Part shown: piece by piece, positions 60,406-64,000 of the stretch
How positions within the stretch are numbered: the stretch's first letter is position 1
Layout of the letters: every line of letters begins with the position of its first letter
Assembly (NCBI RefSeq): GCF_001422045.1
Contig: NZ_LMLW01000012.1
Span: 153,118-217,117, forward strand
Reading direction: 5' to 3'
Length of the DNA stretch: 64,000 nucleotides
Source of the DNA: Sphingomonas sp. Leaf242
GTDB lineage: Bacteria > Pseudomonadota > Alphaproteobacteria > Sphingomonadales > Sphingomonadaceae
Position numbers and translations under genes: made by a program
The notes under the pieces: generated by a model
Told to the model about the DNA's origin: nothing
The model's input: only the letters and a program-made list of their open reading frames with translations
Database searches by the model: none

Positions 60406-60666
60406 ATGAGCCAAGATCAGAAACCCGGGAAGGTCCGACTGCTCGACGCCAGCGGCGAGCAGTCCCGGCGTCGCGGCGACACGCCGCCGATCGTCATCGA
60501 CGGCACCGCAGCAGGATCAGTCGCCGCGTCGCCGGCCCCGGTGCCCGTCGCGACATCCGGCGCGCTGTCGTCGGCGATGTCCAGCCGTGCCGGCATGATC
60601 CTGGCGCTGTTGTTCGTGCTGGGATGTGGTGCCGGTGGTGCGGCCGTCGCGGTGTTCTTCGCGTGA
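60406..60666 (+). CDS. Small single-span membrane protein
   Basis: An 86-residue protein: a charged, probably disordered cytoplasmic N-terminus with KPGKVRLLDASGEQSRRRGD, then a single C-terminal membrane helix AGMILALLFVLGCGAGGAAV. No family is recognised. The ATG at 60406 is chosen over a longer frame because it follows the promoter-like element. Its stop overlaps the GTG of the next gene by three bases, so the two are coupled and may form a membrane complex in the flagellar system. Confidence 0.6.
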   Translation: MSQDQKPGKVRLLDASGEQSRRRGDTPPIVIDGTAAGSVAASPAPVPVATSGALSSAMSSRAGMILALLFVLGCGAGGAAVAVFFA

Positions 60667-62441
60667 TCGGTCTCCTGATCGGAGCCGCCGCGCTCGTCAG
60701 CGCGCCTCCCAGAACGACTCTCGCCCCCGCACGTTTGCCTGGTTTCGCAGCAGCGCTAGCCGAGCGGCCCTTGCCGGCAGGCGCCGCCGCCTGGTCGGCC
60801 AAGGGCGACGATGCCACCTGGGCTTCGCTCGCCGCGGCGACGCCCGCCACGCGGCAGTCGCTGCGATGGGACTATGCGACCAGCCTGATCGCGCGCGGCT
60901 TGGCAGCGGAGGCGATCGGCGTGCTCGACGTGATGCGCGCCGACGATCCCGATCTGGCGCTCGTCCCCGCGTGGATGCGCGCGCGCGGCGTTGCAGCCGC
61001 GATGGCGCGGCACACCAGCGAAGCCCTGACGATGCTCGGCGACGACACGCTGCTCGGCGATTCGGAAGCCTGTCTCTGGCGGATGCGGACGCTCGCGGAC
61101 TCGTATCGCGCAGCTGAGGCGCTTGGCCAGTTGCGCTGCGCCATGCCCGCGCTCACGGGCCGGACGTCGGCTGCCCGCCGCCCGTTCGTCATCGCCGCGG
61201 GGAGTGCGGCGCTGGACCTGGGCCGCGCCTCACCCGCAATGGCGTGGCTGAACGCGGTGCCCGACGACGATCCCGCCGCCAATCTGCTCCGCGGCAAGGC
61301 CTATGCGCTGCTCGGCCAGATGCAGCCGGCGCGACTTCGTCTCGACCGCGTCATTCTGAGCGGCGATGACGTCGAGCAGGCCGATGCCCGGCTGGCGACG
61401 ATCGAGAACGGCGTCGCGTCGCACACGCTGCCGGTCGGCGAAGCGACCCGCCAGCTCGAGATGCTGCTGTTCACCTGGCGCGGCGACCGGATCGAACGCC
61501 GCGCGCTCGAGCTGTCGGTCCGCCTCGCGACCGCCACGCACGATACCGGTCGCATGCTCGCGAGCGGCGCGACGCTGTTCCGCTATTTCGATCTCGGCGC
61601 GGCCTCCGGCCCGCTCGTCGCGCAGCTCCAGACGCAGCTGGCGCAGGCGCTCGCGCCCGGCTCGGCGCTGTCGCTGGTCCAGGCCGCCGGGATGTTCTGG
61701 GACTATCGCGACATCGCGCCCGCCGGCCCGGTCGGCAACCAGCTCGTCGAAAACCTCGTGAACAGGCTGCAGGCCGCGGGGCTTTACGGTCGCGCCGCCG
61801 ATCTGCTCGACCACCGCCTCGACACGCAGGCCAGCGACGTCGAGCGCGGTCCGCTGACCGTCCGCATCGCGAGCCTGCAGATCCTCGCCGGCACACCCGA
61901 CGCCGCGATCCGCACGCTGCGCGGTACCGACATCCTCGCCTATCCGCCCGATACCCTGGCCGACCGACGCCGGGTCGAAGCCGCCGCGCTGCAACTGCTC
62001 GGCAAATCCGCCGAGGCGCTGGCGACTGTCGAGGATGTGCCGGGCGGCGGTGCGCTGACCGCCGAGCTATATTGGCGCGCGCACGACTGGGCGCGTCTTG
62101 CCGCGGTCGGCGAGCAGGCCTTGCCGAAATCGCTGCCCGGTGCCGGTCGTAGCGCGTTGAGCGAAGTCGGTCAGGCGATCGTCCTGCGCCAGGCGATCGC
62201 GCTCGCGATGCTCGGCCGCGAATCCGAACTCGCCGCGCTGCGCAGCCGGTATGGCCGCGCGTTCGAAACGCTGCCGACCGGCTCGGCGTTCGCGACGCTG
62301 ACCGCGCAGTCGGGCTCGATCGATCCGGCGACGCTCAGCAACGCGATGGCCGCCCTCCCAGCCGCCAGCCCCGCCGGCGCATTCGGCGACCTGCTCGATC
62401 AAGGCAGCGCGGCGATGAGCCATCCGACGAAGGCGGGCTGA
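60663..62441 (+). CDS. Large secreted helical-repeat protein, unknown
   Basis: A 592-residue protein starting at GTG 60663 within the preceding stop. A hydrophobic signal (IGLLIGAAALVSAPP) precedes Ala/Leu-rich helical hairpins like TPR units (SLIARGLAAEAIGVLDVMRA, GKAYALLGQMQPARLRLDR). No catalytic motif is seen. TPR-like proteins act as scaffolds; in this context it may be a periplasmic flagellar assembly or motor factor, perhaps anchored through its small membrane partner. The homologues are unknown to me. Confidence 0.65.
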   Translation: MIGLLIGAAALVSAPPRTTLAPARLPGFAAALAERPLPAGAAAWSAKGDDATWASLAAATPATRQSLRWDYATSLIARGLAAEAIGVLDVMRADDPDLALVPAWMRARGVAAAMARHTSEALTMLGDDTLLGDSEACLWRMRTLADSYRAAEALGQLRCAMPALTGRTSAARRPFVIAAGSAALDLGRASPAMAWLNAVPDDDPAANLLRGKAYALLGQMQPARLRLDRVILSGDDVEQADARLATIENGVASHTLPVGEATRQLEMLLFTWRGDRIERRALELSVRLATATHDTGRMLASGATLFRYFDLGAASGPLVAQLQTQLAQALAPGSALSLVQAAGMFWDYRDIAPAGPVGNQLVENLVNRLQAAGLYGRAADLLDHRLDTQASDVERGPLTVRIASLQILAGTPDAAIRTLRGTDILAYPPDTLADRRRVEAAALQLLGKSAEALATVEDVPGGGALTAELYWRAHDWARLAAVGEQALPKSLPGAGRSALSEVGQAIVLRQAIALAMLGRESELAALRSRYGRAFETLPTGSAFATLTAQSGSIDPATLSNAMAALPAASPAGAFGDLLDQGSAAMSHPTKAG

Positions 62442-62587
62442 TACGGAAGGCCCGTTAAAGCGGAACCCGGCCGCCACGTCATACCAAGACGGATCGATAT
62501 TTAGCGTGTGAGGGCGCATGCCGGCCGTGAAATCATTCCGTCACCCCGGACTGGTTCTGCGCTTATCCCCATCCGACGTGTGACCAT

Positions 62588-62683
62588 CGTCATCCCCGCG
62601 GAGGCGGGGATCCATATGCTCGGGCGTCGGCGATTTCATCGCGAGGTTTGCCGGTATGGGTTCCCACCTGCGCGGGAATGACG
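62588..62683. repeat. Inverted pair of REP-like palindromes
   Basis: Unit 1 (62588-62616) contains ATCCCCGC-GGAG-GCGGGGAT. Unit 2 (62655-62683) is a close inverted copy with TTCCC facing GGGAA. The 29-base units, 38 bases apart and opposed, have the layout of bacterial interspersed mosaic elements; such units are common in sphingomonad genomes as I recall. Confidence 0.7.
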
Positions 62684-62868
62684 GCTATCTGCTTCAGAGT
62701 ATCATCACCGACTGGTTTCGCAGCTCACCGTTCCGCAACCTCCAGCCTATCGAGGATGCCGTACCCTAGATGCTGGAACCAGGCTCTCCTGAGCAAAGCC
62801 GAAGTGTCCGGCACGACGGAGAAAAGAACTGATCTGGCGCTTCGATCTGAATGTCGACCGCCTCAGTA

Positions 62869-62990
62869 TCCTCCCCCGCTAAGGGGGTGGCGCCGAAAGG
62901 CGACGGAGGGGGCGGCACGCGAAACGATGGTCGCCGCGTGCCTCCCCCTCCGTCAGGCTGACGCCTGCACCTCCCCCGCCAGGGGGAGGA
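62869..62990. repeat. Long inverted repeat, over 50 bases per arm
   Basis: Left arm 62869-62921 (starting TCCTCCCCCGCTAAGGGGGT) and right arm 62935-62990, read as complement, are near copies around a 13-base centre. Each arm also folds on itself through C5/G5 runs. It is a likely non-coding repeat element and could fold strongly in RNA. Confidence 0.7.
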
Positions 62991-63021
62991 TCGGCATTCA
63001 GTCTCTAACCGTCGCGCCGCC

Positions 63022-63930
63022 CTATTTGAGATAGTCGACCAGGCTCATGCTGGTCAGCTGGCCGAACACCGAATAGCTCGCCTTCAGGACGCTCTGCTGC
63101 TGCGCGAGATCGGTCGAGATCTGGCCGAAATCGGCGTCCTCGACGCGCGAGATCGAATCCTTGAGCAGCGTCGCGCGCTCTTCGCCGCGCGTCGCCAGCG
63201 TCTCGACCTGCGACTGCTTGCGGCCATTCTCGGCATTGACGGCACGCACACCGGTCAGCGCGGTCGCGATCTGGTTGACCGCGGTGCCGAGCGCATCCTT
63301 TTGCGCCGCGGTCATCTTGTCGCCGATCGTCCCCGCCTCCGCCAACGTCCGGAACGCCGCAAGCATCGTGCTGCCAAGATCACTGGCGACGACGCCGTAC
63401 GTCAGGTCGGTGCCTTCGGCGACGCGCGCCGAGGCGCGGACCAGATCGTTGGCGAACGCGGTCGCGGGGGTGGCACCGATCGTGTCGGCAAGCGTCGCGG
63501 GCTTGAACGGCACGTCGCCGGTCTGCGAGCCACCGAACAGCGGTCCGCTGCCGTCGGTCGCATTCAGCGCGGTCCGGAACTGCCCGAATGCGCTGTCGAT
63601 CGAGGCCTGGAGCCCCGCCCCGCTCCCGGTGCCGATCGCGGTCAGGATGCTCTGGCGGAGATCGGTCGCGCCGGTATCGATCGACGTGATGTTGGCATCG
63701 TACAACGACAAGGTCGTCCCGAGCCGCGTCGCCGATGCCGATTGCGATTCCTGGCGGGCGAGTACGGTACGTGCCGACAGAGTCCGCGCGGCATCGGTGC
63801 CAAGCCCCGCCAAAGTCGACGCCTTCTTGCCAGTGTTGAGCTGGGTCTGGGTCGCGGCCAGCTTGCTCTGCGCACGCTGGATGGCCTGCGACAGGGTGTT
63901 TTGGAACGGAAGGGTGGCGACGCGGATCAT
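63022..63930 (-). CDS. flgL: Flagellar hook-filament junction protein FlgL
   Basis: A 302-residue protein of the flagellin family. The N-terminal QRAQSKLAATQTQLNTGKKA and C-terminal ISRVEDADFGQISTDLAQQQ followed by LKASYSVFGQLTSMSLVDYL match FlgL (HAP3). It joins hook and filament below FlgK. ATG 63930. It follows flgK by 13 bases on the same strand. Confidence 0.93.
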   Translation of the reverse strand: MIRVATLPFQNTLSQAIQRAQSKLAATQTQLNTGKKASTLAGLGTDAARTLSARTVLARQESQSASATRLGTTLSLYDANITSIDTGATDLRQSILTAIGTGSGAGLQASIDSAFGQFRTALNATDGSGPLFGGSQTGDVPFKPATLADTIGATPATAFANDLVRASARVAEGTDLTYGVVASDLGSTMLAAFRTLAEAGTIGDKMTAAQKDALGTAVNQIATALTGVRAVNAENGRKQSQVETLATRGEERATLLKDSISRVEDADFGQISTDLAQQQSVLKASYSVFGQLTSMSLVDYLK

Positions 63931-63943
63931 CGGTTCATCTTTC

Positions 63944-64000
63944 TTATCTCACCATGGCCAGCAGCGTGTCGTACATCGCCGAGGCGGTGCTCATCACGCG
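63944..64000 (-). CDS. flgK: FlgK C-terminus (partial)
   Basis: The last 18 codons and the TAA of a gene that continues past the right edge. They read RVMSTASAMYDTLLAMVR, matching the conserved C-terminal helix of the hook-filament junction protein FlgK (HAP1), which is usually found directly before flgL. Confidence 0.85.
   Translation of the reverse strand, partial: RVMSTASAMYDTLLAMVR

Larger units (their letters stand above)
62442..63021. other. Repeat-filled gap before flgL
   Basis: No gene is supported in this 580-base gap. It holds an inverted pair of 29-base palindromic units and a long inverted repeat, described separately. It lies between the ends of two convergent transcription units. 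Confidence 0.7.

Noticed and set aside
1..64000. CRISPR array, rRNA or tRNA gene
   Set aside because: No regularly spaced direct repeats and no recognisable tRNA or rRNA sequence were seen; a tRNA scan would settle small genes in the island border.

Overview
The window looks like a piece of a sphingomonad-type alphaproteobacterial chromosome (inference). The evidence is high GC with NNC/NNG codon use, two TonB-dependent receptors, a coniferyl-aldehyde-dehydrogenase-like gene, a flagellar set with alphaproteobacterial parts (FlaF, MotE, a DUF6468-like protein, fliL-fliM divergent from flgFGAH), and short palindromic intergenic repeats.

Region 1 (1 to about 19.35 kb) is an accessory island built like a defence island. 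On the left, a minus-strand pair (HNH nuclease, then trypsin-like protease) faces a 1477-residue plus-strand protein with an N-terminal HNH domain, a NACHT-type NTPase and a long helical-repeat C-terminus. A PD-(D/E)XK-like nuclease gene follows. Next comes a plus-strand cassette: a membrane/winged-helix protein, a 49-residue coupled ORF, an HExxH metallopeptidase-like protein, a protein with the RusA resolvase active-site signature, and a PIN-domain protein. Two overlapping genes of lower GC and no recognisable family come after that, then a dead IS3-family element and about 1.7 kb of gene-free sequence that probably marks a decayed island edge.

Region 2 (19.35-39.0 kb) is metabolic and transport. 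It holds a renalase-like FAD oxidoreductase, a TonB siderophore-type receptor, and a compact minus-strand operon (PLP alanine-racemase-like enzyme, TonB receptor, MFS transporter, FAD-linked lactone-oxidase-like enzyme, TetR regulator). This operon is divergent from an aldehyde dehydrogenase/SDR pair. An AraC-type membrane regulator and a three-gene RND efflux operon (lipoprotein adaptor, pump, NodT-type outer membrane channel) follow, with a 20-bp-spaced direct repeat between regulator and operon.

Region 3 (39.0-64.0 kb) is a flagellar and chemotaxis locus. flaF is divergent from a HAD-like/methyltransferase pair. One long operon then runs motA, STAS, cheY, cheA, cheW, cheR, cheB, cheY, cheD, an unknown gene, motB, a FliL-like gene and a PilZ gene. 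It converges on fliL-fliM-DUF6468-motE, which is divergent from flgF-flgG-flgA-flgH. Flagellin, several unknown proteins, and flgL with the end of flgK complete the window. Many genes in this region overlap by four bases, so translational coupling is likely. No methyl-accepting receptor gene is present in the window.

The best candidates for something undescribed are the protease/HNH/HNH-NACHT set and the membrane-wHTH/microprotein/HExxH/RusA/PIN cassette in region 1. In region 3, the recurrent TCCTATAA element upstream of flagellar transcription units and a pair of secreted FliL-like paralogues deserve a check.
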